A stretch of 64,000 nucleotides of DNA from Uloborus plumipes (GCA_038373865.1 JAXGGA010000470.1:160671-224670), one strand, 5' to 3'; shown: positions 1 to 10,337, counted from the stretch's first letter. The notes: a model not told the origin generated them from the sequence alone. Made by a program: numbers and translations.

Positions 1-53
1 CATAACATTTCGTGAGAGAAAGCATTAGGCATCTTTTAAAAAACAATTCCAAA

Positions 54-309
54 AATTGGATGGCATTATGCAAAAAGGAGTTGACCCACAAAAACCTGAT
101 TTTGAGATAATGGCTTTAAAGTCAACAAACTCTGGCAAAAATCATGAGCTCTATATGAATATACCAGTGACATGTTACCACGAAAACGCTGATAGGGCTT
201 AAATCATTTTTGCTTAATGTAGAAAGCAACATATTTTACCATCAGAGTTGGATATCTCATTTTTTTATGTTTTGTGGGTGAACTCCTTTTTGCATAATAC
301 CATCCAATT
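54..309. mobile_element. MITE with ~37-bp terminal inverted repeats
   Basis: Bases 54-93 and the reverse complement of 271-309 match almost perfectly, both starting AATTGGATGG(C/T)ATTATGC and continuing through an AAAAAGGAGTT(G/C)ACCCACA block. The roughly 180 bp between them has no coding potential. This is a short non-autonomous DNA transposon or foldback element. I see no unambiguous target duplication because the flanks are A/T-rich, so the superfamily is not assigned. Confidence 0.75.
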
Positions 310-654
310 AAAAAGAACAGATAATCTCTTCAATATAGTCTTCAAATTGCCGAATCGTCCGCTAAATATGCCAAATTGGAAAATTATTGGGAGGTCACAG
401 TGACCTCCCGTGACGTCCCATCGGGGCTCTCCTGCTCATGAAAGCACTCAAGTAAAACTTTTAAAAATTAATTTGTTTTTTAGTTAAATCATGATTTATT
501 TTCCACTTACAAATTTTAATATCCTCTTAACTCAAATAACATTTATGAACCAAAGTAAACAAACTGTACCCACTGATAAAACAATCTCTTTTGCTACTAA
601 TTCAATTTTGCTTTATTTAGCCCACTCCATAATAATGTATTTTTTTTCTTGGAG
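310..654. other. Unassigned A+T-rich DNA upstream of the first exon
   Basis: No convincing coding or RNA gene. It holds one short perfect palindrome (389-409, separate entry), a small GC-richer patch around 385-440, and then A/T-rich sequence leading into the GC-rich stretch before the candidate first exon. Confidence 0.5.
389..409. repeat. 10-bp-arm perfect palindrome
   Basis: GGGAGGTCAC, one A, then GTGACCTCCC, followed directly by GTGACGTCCC. GGTCA/TGACC half-sites of this kind resemble nuclear-receptor or E4BP4/CRE-like sites. It lies about 350 bp upstream of the candidate first exon. The palindrome is seen directly; a regulatory role is inference. Confidence 0.4.
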
Positions 655-758
655 AAGAAAAAATCCCGCCTCTTCTTGTTCCATCCCAGCTGCTCGTCAC
701 ACAGCCACCCCGCCCCCCGACCTCTCATAACGACCGAAGCAATTCACTTCTTCCCAAG
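655..758 (+). promoter_or_regulatory. GC-rich 5' UTR / promoter-proximal region of the plus-strand gene
   Basis: The sequence becomes abruptly C-rich (CCACCCCGCCCCCCGACC near 705-722) in otherwise A/T-rich DNA, directly upstream of an ATG in good context (CCCAAGATGGCG) and a strong donor. That matches a CpG-type promoter and 5' UTR. No TATA box is evident and the exact start site cannot be fixed from sequence alone. Confidence 0.4.
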
Positions 759-793
759 ATGGCGGACGGCACCAGTACCAGCCCCGCACACAG
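759..793 (+). CDS. First coding exon (partial gene), MADGTSTSPAH...
   Basis: ATG at 759 in good context (AAGATGG) opens an 11-codon reading, MADGTSTSPAH plus two bases of the next codon, ending exactly at a consensus donor CACACAG|GTAAGC. Codons are G/C-rich at third positions, unlike the surroundings. The exon is 35 nt and leaves phase 2. The next exon is uncertain: the acceptor at 4043/4044 keeps the frame open to a stop at 4366, whereas the good internal exon at 12064 needs an incoming phase of 1 and cannot follow directly. I do not recognise the protein. Alternatively it is the N-terminal exon of a gene whose second exon I missed. Confidence 0.5.
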
Positions 794-1948
794 GTAAGCG
801 TTCCATTTCTTCCCTTTTTCTTTTATTCAGTGATCACCGTTCATCGGTGAAATAACATTCACCGCATGTTCTCAAGAACAGTTATATTTGTGTGTTCATT
901 TCAATGTCTTTTGCAGTGTTCGGGAGTGTTAGGGTTAGCTATGTTTACATTCAGCCGGTATGATTACATTACGCCTTATTATGAGCATTTGACTCTAATT
1001 AGTTGCTCGGAGTTCAAAAGTGCGGAAAAGCAAGGCTCATAATCACCTGAATTTTAAACGTGTCTTCTTATACTGGGCTTTAAGTGAGTTATTTACTGAT
1101 ATATATATGTAAACAAACCAATTTCAGCTTGAATATATTTGTTTCTTACAAATGTAATAACTCTAAATCAGTCTGTTTATTAAATGCAGTATCGCAACTT
1201 TAATATGTACAAAAAAATTTCCCTTCACCCTCCCTCCCCCTTCTCTCTCACTCTCTTTTTTCTCAATTAAAAGAGCTATCAGTTTCAGTTTTTGTTTTGT
1301 TTTGGTTCTTTTTTTTTTTGTTTGTTTCTTTTTCATTGTTAATTGGCACACTTAAAAAAATTTTAAACTACAGAAATGATATAAATGTTGCTGACTGAGT
1401 AATTAAAATAACACACACATGTACATAGTTTTATTTAACACAAAAGACCAGAGCTTTTGACTTGTGACTACAAACCTATATTTCCGCGGAAGTAACTCTT
1501 TAAAAATACTGGCTTTAAACGTGTGTGTGTGTTAAATTTTGTACTTTTGAAGAATGCTTTATTACAACCCATTAATGAGTAATCAATATGTATCTGTGGT
1601 CAGTTCTGAATTCATAAAGCATTGTGTTCTAAAAACTAATTGGTAATTGCTTTTATAATCTCAGCAGCATAGGATAGTTTAAACCTTGGAGCATTTTCTG
1701 AATAAATAATTATAAAATTTATTACAATATGTTAATATGAGATGTTATTTTACTTAATTATTACTTTATGAAACTTTTAAACCTAGTGTCGAAGGATAAA
1801 TAATTCAGAAACTGCCATGGTTTAATGATGGTCTGCATCTTAAAAATCAAATGCTTTGTTCTGAAGTAGTCACCACTCAATCACTGAATTGAATATTTAG
1901 CATGAAATCGATTTCAAGAGGCTAAATATTAAATCTAGTGGTTTTTTA
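794..1948 (+). other. Probable intron 1 sequence, no gene seen
   Basis: A/T-rich sequence with homopolymer and pyrimidine-rich runs (about 1225-1340). No conserved-looking ORF, and I found no paired terminal repeats. It follows the strong donor at 794. Confidence 0.4.
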
Positions 1949-2056
1949 GAGGAGAATGTAGGGCAAAGTAAAATAGTTAAGATAACTTACCTTCTTCAAA
2001 ACCAAAAAATTGGAAATTTGGTAGAAAAAATTCATTACTTAACAATGCATTTTATA

Positions 2057-2607
2057 CACTAAAAAATGTGTAAGGTTGCCATTTTTAATGAGTGTAACGT
2101 TACATGACTTCTGGAGTAAGATGTTCCGAGGTTCAGCAAACTCCAATTTTAGGAGGAAATTTTTTCGTAGCCTGTGTAAAATTTCACCAAGCGTTAAAAT
2201 TACTAGGGTGTTATTCAAAGCGCATGCGTTAAGACAAACATTTGCACAGAGCTTTTAAGTCTTATGAACGTAATCAAGATGTGACTTAACCGGCCTATTG
2301 GTCAAACAAGCTTGCTTTGAGCGCTCTGTGTAAGACATAAGCTAGTGTTTCGGGGTTCGATCCTATCGTGTGAAATGAAAATAACTTACGCATTTGAGGA
2401 AAATTGATTGGTTGTGGGAAAGCATGAACCTCACAAACATTAAATAAAAGTCATCTTCCAGCCTGATGAATGCTGTTTTTTTGGTGTAACCTTCCACAAG
2501 TAATGTGTTACTTTACACCAGATATATCGGTGAAGTCACTCTATAGTAGTAGAGGCAGCACTGCTGCCACCGCTTTTATGGAGTAAGATTACACAATTTT
2601 TTTAGTG
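2057..2607. mobile_element. CACTAAAAAA-ended MITE nested in copy 1
   Basis: The left end CACTAAAAAATGTGTAA pairs with the reverse complement of the right end, CACTAAAAAAATTGTGTAA. TA precedes the left end; the right flank is TT. The interior contains GTGTAACGTTACATGACTTC and related inverted blocks, and a tRNA B-box-like GGGGTTCGATCCT at about 2353-2365. That motif may come from an embedded SINE, but a convincing A box and tail are lacking. Confidence 0.55.
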
Positions 2608-3002
2608 TTCTTAAATTAGCATTGAAGTATTGTTTCTAGTTTCTGGGAAAAATTGCCACCTTCTCAAAAAGCGGAAAAATTTCCCTTTTTTTGTATGGAA
2701 CAAAGCAAAAAAAATAGAATACTTTTGTAATGAAATATTCTCTTTTTGATCATTAAAAATGTTTTCTCAAATCAATAAATAAAAAAACGAATGAACGAAT
2801 AAATGAAAAAATAAGTAAAGTAATAAGTAAAAGAATGTAAATGAATCAATGAATGAGTACGTATGTGATTTAATGTATGAATGAATAAGTAAATGCTCTT
2901 CTATAGAATCTATGCTTCTGAAATGTTATTGACTCAGAAACTGCATTAAACATGTAACAATGTTCAAAACTTGCCTAATATTAACTAAATAAGTACTTCA
3001 CT

Positions 3003-3163
3003 CAAGCCCGTCATTTAGGGGGGGATCAATTGCCCCTCCCCCTGGCTTTGAGAAATCAATGCATTTACAAGTGGGCGTGGTTTTTAATGTTTTCCGATGA
3101 AATTGCATTGTGTTTGGACCCTTTGCCCCCCCCCCCCCGGAAAAACTTGAAATGACGTCCCTG
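3003..3163. mobile_element. hAT-type MITE with 8-bp target duplication and poly-C tract
   Basis: Target duplication ACTTCACT at 2995-3002 and 3164-3171 brackets an element starting CAAGCCCGTCATTT and ending AAATGACGTCCCTG, giving imperfect TIRs. It contains a G7 tract near its left end and a C14 tract at about 3126-3138. The 8-bp duplication and C/G-tipped TIRs fit hAT. A diverged relative lies at 27316-27445. Confidence 0.8.
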
Positions 3164-3443
3164 ACTTCACTAGACATTAGTAGATCTCAATCAATATTGA
3201 AAGCGTAAACAACAAAATCTTTATCATTTTAACATAACAATTATTTTTGAAAAATCACAAAATATTACAATATGGGCTTCAAGTTTTAAAAATAATTTGT
3301 ATTATTTGTTTCTTTGATCTTTTCAGCTATTTATTTTTTGATTGAAATTAACTATATTTAAGAATTTGGTTAAAACATTGCTAAGATAGGTGACTCTCCA
3401 AACTAAAACATATTTTACCATTTCACTTTGTCCCACATTCCCT

Positions 3444-4043
3444 TACCTATGAAATCTATCACAGAACTTTCTTTGTTTACAGCGGTTATGAAATATGATT
3501 TTTTTTCGAAATATTTTTTTTTGATCCATGTAGTATTGATTTGCTGGTTTTAATTATGCTTCGTGTTGGTTTTAATTATTACATTGCGCACCAGTAGTGC
3601 ACCCAGATTGTCCAAAAATGAATATTTTGAAGTCCTTGTTGACATCAGAGATTAGAAGGAGGTGGGTCGTTGGTTAGAGCTGCTCCGAAAATGTTTCTCA
3701 ATTAAAGTTTTAAAAGTGAAATTGCAGGGGTGTTAAGAAAAGACTGGGGCGGAGGGGGGATATCAAAGCTTTCTCCTAGAAATTTTTTCTAAATTAAAAT
3801 TCGTATAAATTTCTAGGCTACTTTGTTCCTTTTTTTTTAAACTGACGTCAATTAGTGTTCACTAACTATGATGGACTTAGAGGATCGGGAGCTCTCCTGA
3901 AAATCCCCGAAACTGGATTTTGAAATTGTAGGCTATCTTTAGTGATGTTTAGTGAATCGGGTAAACAAAGTCATAATTTCAGGTCATTGAAGTGATTTTT
4001 TTAAAACTATTATTATTGTTTTATTTTATTTGATTTTTTTTAG
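3444..4043 (+). other. Probable intronic sequence
   Basis: A/T-rich with a G-rich patch near 3725-3760 and a hAT-tip-like CCAGTAGTGCACCC near 3590. A pyrimidine-rich run leads to the acceptor TTTTTTTTAG at 4043. No gene seen. Confidence 0.35.
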
Positions 4044-4368
4044 CTGTTTTTCTAAAAGCTCTGTCCTCAATTCAACTGAGAATTTATTAAGAATTTTAGT
4101 GAGCAGTATTTACGTCAATGGGGAATGTTACGAGAATAAGGATGAACTGAATAATAAATTCATACCATATTCTTCTATGAATGTTCCAAAAGATGTTTTA
4201 ATGACGTTATTTGAATATATGACTCCAAGACTGATTGAAGTCAAAGCAATTTTGCTGGCAACTAACTTTATTGTCGATGTTTATTGTCTTGCGCATAGTT
4301 TAACAAATACTACGCAAAGAGGGGGTGCCATTGCCTCGAGAGAAATTGGACTCTCTAGTAACATATAA
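4044..4368 (+). CDS. Candidate exon, 107-codon open stretch after a splice acceptor
   Basis: A strong acceptor (T-run then TAG, ending 4043) is followed by 107 stop-free codons to TAA at 4366-4368, exceptional for DNA this A/T-rich. The one base before the frame (C) completes a codon if the incoming phase is 2, as left by the exon at 759-793, making a serine at the junction. The predicted peptide is mixed polar/hydrophobic with a hydrophobic stretch (AILLATNFIVDVYCLA) near its C-terminal third; I recognise no domain. It may be a real terminal exon, a retrocopy or chance. Phase agreement alone is a one-in-three coincidence. Confidence 0.35.
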
Positions 4369-4576
4369 GACAGCACAGGAAAGATTTACAACGCAAAGAC
4401 AGGAAATAACATCCATGGCACCGGTAGGTATCGACCTCCTGCTTTCGAGGCGAAACTTTTTCCTCTGAACCTACGAGGTCCCTTTAACTTGATTTCCATT
4501 ATTTAAATGATGTGACCATAATTTTGTTCAGCATCTTCTTGATGTTCGAGGCTAAGACATGTTGTTAAGGTAAATA

Positions 4577-4918
4577 CACTTTAAAAAATAGATGTTTTTA
4601 CAGTATAATACAGCTAATTTTACAGTAATCAACTGCAAAATTGCTAGTTTACAGTAATAGATTATAAAATTGCTAGTTTCACAGTTTATTACTGCATTTT
4701 ATAGTTTTAAACTGGAATATCTGCCGCCAGTATTATACTGCAGTTTTTACAGTATAATACAACAAATTTTATGATAATACTGCTAATTTTACAGTAATAA
4801 ACTGTAAAGTTGCTAGTTTTACAGTGATAAACTGTAAAATAGCTAGTTTTACAGTTTTCAACCGGAACCTTTGCTGCCAGTATTATACTGTAAAAACAAC
4901 AGCCTATTTTTTGCAGTG
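4577..4918. mobile_element. CACTG-minisatellite MITE, copy A
   Basis: TA-flanked (4575-4576, 4919-4920). The left end CACTTTAAAAAATAGATG and right end ATTTTTTGCAGTG are diverged TIRs; subterminal TTTTTACAGTATAATACAG also recurs inverted. The body is built from units of the type AGTAATAAACTGTAAAATTG plus CTAGTTTTACAG, arranged as two tandem half-elements each closed by CTGCCAGTATTATACTG. No ORF of note. Six further copies occur in the window. Confidence 0.8.
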
Positions 4919-4920
4919 TA

Positions 4921-5235
4921 GTACTTAATTGTTCAATGTATTTTTTCGTAATTTATATTAAATAGGATCCTTGTTTTTATATATTTTTATTCCACAACCA
5001 TCTGCACTGTTTCACTTCAATATTTCTGCTGTTTCTTAATTGATCCATGTCTAGGACTGTGGTGTAAATTCCCTTTTTTAACACTGAGGAAGGGAAACAT
5101 ATCTTATTATTACTTGTGACAAGTATCATTTTGGCTGTTCAAAAATAATGAGTGTACATTTTGTAAAGAAAATAAACCTTTTTATTCCTATTTTAAGTTA
5201 TACAAGTCACTCTTTTTAATTCATACAGATCAGCA
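4921..5235. other. Spacer, no gene seen
   Basis: A/T-rich; ends in the 8-bp target duplication GATCAGCA (5228-5235) of the adjacent hAT MITE. One AATAAA occurs at about 5170, too far from any exon to assign. Confidence 0.3.
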
Positions 5236-5394
5236 CAGTGAGCGGGGGGGCTTATGAGGTTTGAGGGTGCACGATCCAGGAAAAATAGCATTATGAGTTA
5301 CATGGAGGAAAATATTTTTTATCGTTTAATAAGGGGATGGGGGGCACACTTGTAAACCTTGCAGGGGGCGCACCAAAATCTATGTACGCTACTG
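5236..5394. mobile_element. hAT-type MITE with 8-bp target duplication GATCAGCA
   Basis: Identical GATCAGCA octamers at 5228-5235 and 5395-5402 flank a 159-bp element starting CAGTGAGCGGGGGG and ending TACGCTACTG (reverse complement CAGTAGCGTA). The interior GCACGATC(C/T)AG block and GCATTATGAGTTACA recur, diverged, at about 42905-43032, so this is a family. Confidence 0.85.
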
Positions 5395-5402
5395 GATCAG
5401 CA

Positions 5403-5820
5403 CTTTTAGATTTATAAATTCTACTTGTGTTTATATTTCGCTTGCGTTTCTAATCCAATATTCTCAATACATATCGAAACCATGAAAATCCTGTAACTTC
5501 AAACCCTCTAAAAATAATCATTGAGGGGTAATTACTGCCCTCAATTTTAAATCTACCTTACTCATATTTTATTTGTGTTACTGTGTGCATCTTTGAGCTT
5601 AAAACTGAAGATAAACGCCTGATATATTATATAGCTATCTAAAATTTACAAGTCGTAATTCTATATCTCAGAGCTTGGCTATCGTAAGTCCAAAAATGGC
5701 GATTATATAGATTATACTTATTATAAGATTATAAGTTTATACATATACTATTATTCCACATTGAATCATGAGAACGTTAATCTAAAAATATATCATTGTA
5801 CAATTATTTAGTAGTGTTCT
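5403..5820. other. Spacer, no gene seen
   Basis: A/T-rich, no paired repeats or coding-like stretch that I can support. Confidence 0.3.
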
Positions 5821-6233
5821 CACTACAAAAAATAAACTGTTGTTTTTATAATATAATAATGGCAGCAGAAGTTCCAGAGTTTAAAACTGCAAAAGCACAG
5901 TATAATAAACTGAAAACTAGCTTTTTTACAGTTTATTACAATAAAACTAGCAATTTTAGTTTATTACTGTAATATTAGCGATTTTAGTTTATTATTATAA
6001 AATTAGCTGTATTATACTGTAGAAACAACAGTATAATACTGGCAGCAGAGGGGTTCTAGTATAAAACTGTAAAAAGCACAGTTATAAACTGAAATTAGCA
6101 ATTTTAGTTTATTACTGTAAACTAGCAATTTTACAGTTCATTACTGTAAAATTACAATTTTACACTTCATTACTGTAAAATTACTATAAAATTAGCTGTA
6201 TTATACTTTAAAACAAAAACAAATTTTTTAGTG
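5821..6233. mobile_element. CACTG-minisatellite MITE, copy B (inverted relative to copy A)
   Basis: Starts CACTACAAAAAATAAACTG and ends AAATTTTTTAGTG. The body carries ATAATACTGGCAGCAGAG blocks and repeated AGTTTATTACTGTAAAATTA units, the reverse complement of copy A's arrangement. The half-element is present twice in tandem, the second starting at about 6016 (AACAACAGTATAATACTGG). Confidence 0.8.
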
Positions 6234-6416
6234 TTGAAACAGCGGGAGTTCATTTGTGTCAGATAAACTTTTTCACGCTCTTCTACAAAGTAGTCATAAT
6301 GTGACTTACGTTGATCTGATTTTAAGGTATAAAATTATAAAAACCATTAGAACTGAAGGATTTACCTGGCTGAACATTTTCCTGCATCTTTGGGTAACTT
6401 TGAAGTGATAATTATA

Positions 6417-7258
6417 CAATCGACTCTCGATATCTCGACTTCGCTTAACTCGAATTTCCGCTTATGTCGAAGTTTTTGGATGGGGCCGAATCGCTGTAAA
6501 TGTTGTGTAATGGATTTTTACTCTGTTAACTCGAAATTACTCCACTTATCTCGAAGCTCCAGGAAGAATTTTTAAAACATTTTCTGTCCTAACTTCTGCT
6601 TATTCAATTTTTAGAAGCGAAACCAACCAACCACTTGACCTTCAAATGTCTGAGTATTTTCACTGGCATTTTTATCATTTGCTCCTATATTGTAGGAGCA
6701 ATTCCTCCTTAATTGAGGGGTAATTTAATTGACATCACCCTAGACAACTCTAGACAAGAGAGAAGAAGGCTGAAAGCACTTGTTATTTAACATTTTCTGA
6801 GCAGTTATTTATGTTGATACAAAAGAGGAGATAAAAATAGAATTTGAAGAAATATTACTAATATTTATTTCTATGACTTATCCTTCCCCTCTTTAGTAAT
6901 TAGGAGAAGGCTAAAGCATTTGAATTCCGCACTTGAAGAAGTTCGGCCGATAGCAGAGCTGTTGAATGTTCAAACTGTTAGAAACTGAAAAGAAAGTGAA
7001 ATTTTTAACGATATTTTGTAGAAAAAAAATTGTTTCATTCTTTGAGTCCTATTTGTACTTCTGTATGTTCTTCCCATTTGTGTCTCCTATTTGTTCAGCA
7101 AATTTCGTTCTTTTCTGCGCAGTTGTGGGTGTGTTTCTATAATAGCCACTAACAGTGTATTATAAAATAACTAATTTTAATTTTTCGGTACCTCGAACTT
7201 CAGTTATGTCGAATATTTTCCTTGGTCCCTAGTACTTCGAGATAACAAGAGTCGACTG
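6417..7258. mobile_element. pogo-like transposon relic, CAATCGACTCTCGATATCTC ends
   Basis: TA-flanked (6415-6416, 7259-7260). Left end CAATCGACTCTCGATATCTC; reverse complement of the right end CAGTCGACTCTTGTTATCTC. Inside the left end the motif 'CGACTT/CTCGAATTTCCGCTTATGTCGAAG' repeats the same half-site several times, and (C/A)TTATGTCGAA is repeated at the right. CAGTCGA tips and TA duplication fit the pogo/Tigger branch of Tc1/mariner. No intact transposase. Confidence 0.75.
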
Positions 7259-7585
7259 TATTTATAAAAATGTCAATATATCTGTATCCGGCTGAAAACT
7301 CCACATTTTCGCGCGAAAAATATTGATAATTTTACAAATTCGTTAAAACTTCATGTTTGTTTTGGCAACACCATATTCTTGAATTATTCGATACTTTGTA
7401 AGATCATCAGTTATTTTTTACTCTAGCAAAAATATCAAGCTTTAAACTGAACAGCAGGAAAATTTTTATTTACTTCTCATTTAAAAAAAAAAGCTGCCGA
7501 AATTATGCTGAATCTCCGTAAAATTACCGTAAAATGGGGTGTATAGGAACAGCGGGGTGATTCGGAACAAAACTTCCTGATCATA

Positions 7586-9112
7586 CACTGCGATGCAAAA
7601 GTTTAGACAAAATGCAAATATGTGAATAAAAAGAAAACTATTCAACGAAATGCTTTCAAATTTCTACTGCAGGTACATAATATGGTCCCAAATACGTGTC
7701 TGGAGTTATTATAACTATAACTGGAATCAAATTTTGGATATTACAAAAGACATTTTTTTACATTGCTGCAAAAGTTTAGACAATAGTCAGATTTTATGCA
7801 AATATCCCTTGAAATGTGATTGGTGGAGGAAATGCGGGACTGTATTATTCATTTATAAAGTGCAGAGATTGCTGAATAAATAATCAAAATCTCAAAAGCT
7901 CTTTAGTTCTCGTGTAAAGAAGATGAGAAAGTTTGGAAGCCGAAATTTGAAAATGAACCTACTTTATTAATTTTTTGTCTTTTAAATCGGCTCTAGTATG
8001 ATAGTACATTGTTTTTTACTTTGTGGAGAGCAAATTCAAACATGCGTATCGATCAAAAAGTCCAAGAAAAATTATATTTCTTAAGGATGAAGGAATTGAA
8101 AAAACGGCTCAGACTGACGATTCGCCCCTTAATCCTACAAAACTTCAACTTGGGTCAAAAACAGCACGTGACAGCATAAGTAGATGAACAACTGAATCGG
8201 AATGCATAAAAGAAACAAAGAATTGTGCTTGAGCTTTTTCAGACAGAGTATCCCAAATAAGCCAGATTTTATTGGTAAAAGCAGCACAGCATATGATCAT
8301 TGGATATTTCTCAAGTCCCGCGAAAAGAATTATAATCCATCTAGGCCATCCCAATTTTAATAATTTTTATCAAAGAAAGTACCATTCATTTTTTAGTCAC
8401 GATGATACATATGCTGCTTTTCACATTAAAATATGGCTGATTTGGGACACTCTGTCCCAAAAGGCTCAGGCACAATTCTTTGTTTTTTTTATGCATTCCG
8501 ATTCAGTTGTTCATCTACTTATGCTGTCACGTGCTGTTTTTGACCCAAGTTGAAGTTTTGTAGGATTAAGGGGCGAATCGTCAGTCTGAGCCGTTTTTTC
8601 AATTCCTTCATCCTTAAGAAATATAATTTTTCTTGGACTTTTTGATCGATACGCATGTTTGAATTTGCTCTCCACAAAGTAAAAAACAATGTACTATCAT
8701 ACTAGAGCCGATTTAAAAGACAAAAAATTAATAAAGTAGGTTCATTTTCAAATTTCGGCTTCCAAACTTTCTCATCTTCTTTACACGAGAACTAAAGAGC
8801 TTTTGAGATTTTGATTATTTATTCAGCAATCTCTGCACTTTATAAATGAATAATACAGTCCCGCATTTCCTCCACCAATCACATTTCAAGGGATATTTGC
8901 ATAAAATCCGACTATTGTCTAAACTTTTGCAGCAATGTAAAAAAATGTCTTTTGTAATATCCAAAATTTGATTCCAGTTATAGTTATAATAACTCCAGAC
9001 ACGTATTTGGGACCATATTATGTACCTGCAGTAGAAATTTGAAAGCATTTCGTTGAATAATTTTCTTTTTATTCACATATTTTCATTTTGTCTAAACTTT
9101 TGCATCGCAGTG
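7586..9112. mobile_element. 1.53-kb palindromic (foldback) transposon, copy 1
   Basis: TA-flanked (7584-7585, 9113-9114) with ends CACTGCGATGCAAAAG. The left arm (7586 to about 8286) is nearly identical to the reverse complement of the right arm (about 8411-9112): about 700-bp arms around a 125-bp spacer. The same 77-codon ORF therefore appears on plus (7650-7883) and minus (8815-9048) strands; it shows no transposase motif and I treat it as non-functional. A second copy lies at 47480-49002. The TA target and CACTG tip suggest mobilisation by a Tc1/mariner-type transposase. Confidence 0.85.
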
Positions 9113-9622
9113 TACAAAGAAATTCTTCATAAATATACCGTCGGGTATTTTCGGCAGTTAAATTCTTTTTTTTTTTTTTGAAAGGTAATATTATAAGAAG
9201 TAGGAAAAACAAGTTTTTGCCAATATTGGCTTCTGTGCAAGGCTGGAAGCGGAAAGCTAAAAAACATCAAGTTTTCATGGAATGCAAAACTTTGTATGTA
9301 AGTACAGACTCCTTAATATTTCAAATCTCAGAATAATATTTTTAATTTTGCATATATCTGAGCAACAGAATACCTTATTAGAAGAGACAACATATTTTAA
9401 CTGTGGCATAAAAATGGAAAATTCTTCACAATGATATAGGATAAGGACTTGCGGAGTGAATAGGAACACTTTGTTCTGTTGTTCCAATTCAAACTTATTT
9501 AAAGGAAACTGTTTGAAAAATCAAGATTCTAAACCCAATTCTTCTAATCAAGACAAGGACAAGGATTTATTACTGTTATACCTTCTCGTGAGCAACTAGA
9601 TCTTAGAATGACAAAAAGTTGC

Positions 9623-9846
9623 AGATTTCAAAAGATTTTTGCTCCAGGAGACTTTTACTTAAAATACGTGTGGGAAAGTCACAAAGCCTTTATGTAGCAA
9701 AAGTCCAGCACAAAGACACTGATGAATAAGTAGGAAAATCTTTCAGGATAACACTCAAAACCCAGAGATTTCAAGAAACTAAAGAAAAGGCCGAGTTCAT
9801 TCCAGAAGATGTTATGAAAAAACTTAAGCCAAGCCACAATTGCTAG
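9623..9846 (+). pseudogene. Relic of a transposase C-terminal region
   Basis: One frame reads from about 9623 (RFQKIFAPGDFYLKYVWESH) and stops at ATG-TAG. A +2 shift then reads LYVAKVQHKDTDE, an in-frame TAA at 9727, and continues KSFRITLKTQRFQE ... FIPEDVMKKLKPSH to TAG at 9844. The order 'GDF.L.Y ... VAKVQ.KDTDE ... F.I ... F.PEDV...L' resembles the C-terminal domain found in many arthropod pogo-like transposase ORFs. At least one frameshift and one stop make it a relic. The family match is from memory and unverified. Confidence 0.4.
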
Positions 9847-10337
9847 TTTTAAAGACAAGTACATATTTGTGGACGACACGAATGACTTCCATTCATGTTA
9901 AATCTTTGCATTTCAATTCAAAAGCATTTCTTAAAATTACTTTCTATTTTTCATAAATTCAAAATTATTTTGAATTTTGACAAATTATAAATGTTTACTG
10001 GTATTGAAATTAAACCTTTTATTTGACAGTAACTATCTTTTCTTATTCTCCCCAATCAATATCACTCATGTTTGTGAGACCTATTACAGGTTATTTTGAA
10101 AAAGATAAGAATTTTAACATGTGTTCCGATTAACCTCTTTCAGTGGGGTGATTTGGAACACCCATTATTTCCTATATTTAAATAATAACTGTTCAAAATA
10201 TTTTGTCTTTGCTTGGAATATCAAAAGTAAAGTAAGACCGAAGTTTTTACCCAAAAAATCAAATTAAAAAAAAATCCTTTAACTGCTTTTTTACAATCAA
10301 AGCTGAAAAGTGTACCGATTCACCCCATTTTACGATA

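Larger units (their letters stand above)
1949..3443. mobile_element. GGGGAATGTGGGGCAAAG-type transposon, copy 1 (interrupted)
   Basis: The left end reads GAGGAGAATGTAGGGCAAAG; the reverse complement of the right end reads AAGGGAATGTGGGACAAAG, both running into a (A)GTGAAAT(A/G)G block. Two other copies (32991-33717 and 55334-56230) share these ends, the GTTAAGATA(A/G)CT subterminal stretch and a low-complexity centre rich in AATAAATGAA-like units (here about 2775-2895). This copy is longer because it carries at least two insertions (2057-2607 and 3003-3163). No transposase remains, so it is non-autonomous; a TA target is likely. Confidence 0.7.
7527..10335. mobile_element. Decayed TA-flanked transposon with CCGTAAAATGGGGTG ends, split by a palindrome
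   Basis: Left end CCGTAAAATGGGGTG (TA at 7525-7526) matches the reverse complement of the right end TCGTAAAATGGGGTG (TA at 10336-10337). The subterminal motif is iterated: GGGGTG..T.GGAAC occurs twice at the left, and GGGGTGATTTGGAAC is found again at about 10144. The 1.5-kb palindrome at 7586-9112 sits 60 bp inside the left end. The remaining 1.3 kb contains a decayed C-terminal transposase-like stretch (9623-9846). Probably pogo/Tc1-mariner related. Confidence 0.65.

Noticed and set aside
2340..2370. tRNA or SINE from the GGGGTTCGATCCT B-box
   Set aside because: No matching A box at the correct distance and no A-rich tail or target duplication; kept only as a note within the MITE.
8145..8553. 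Overlapping ORFs on both strands with nearly identical peptides (also at 48034-48442)
   Set aside because: They are mirror images from palindrome arms; no transposase motif, and the same peptide appears on opposite strands only because the DNA is inverted-repeated.
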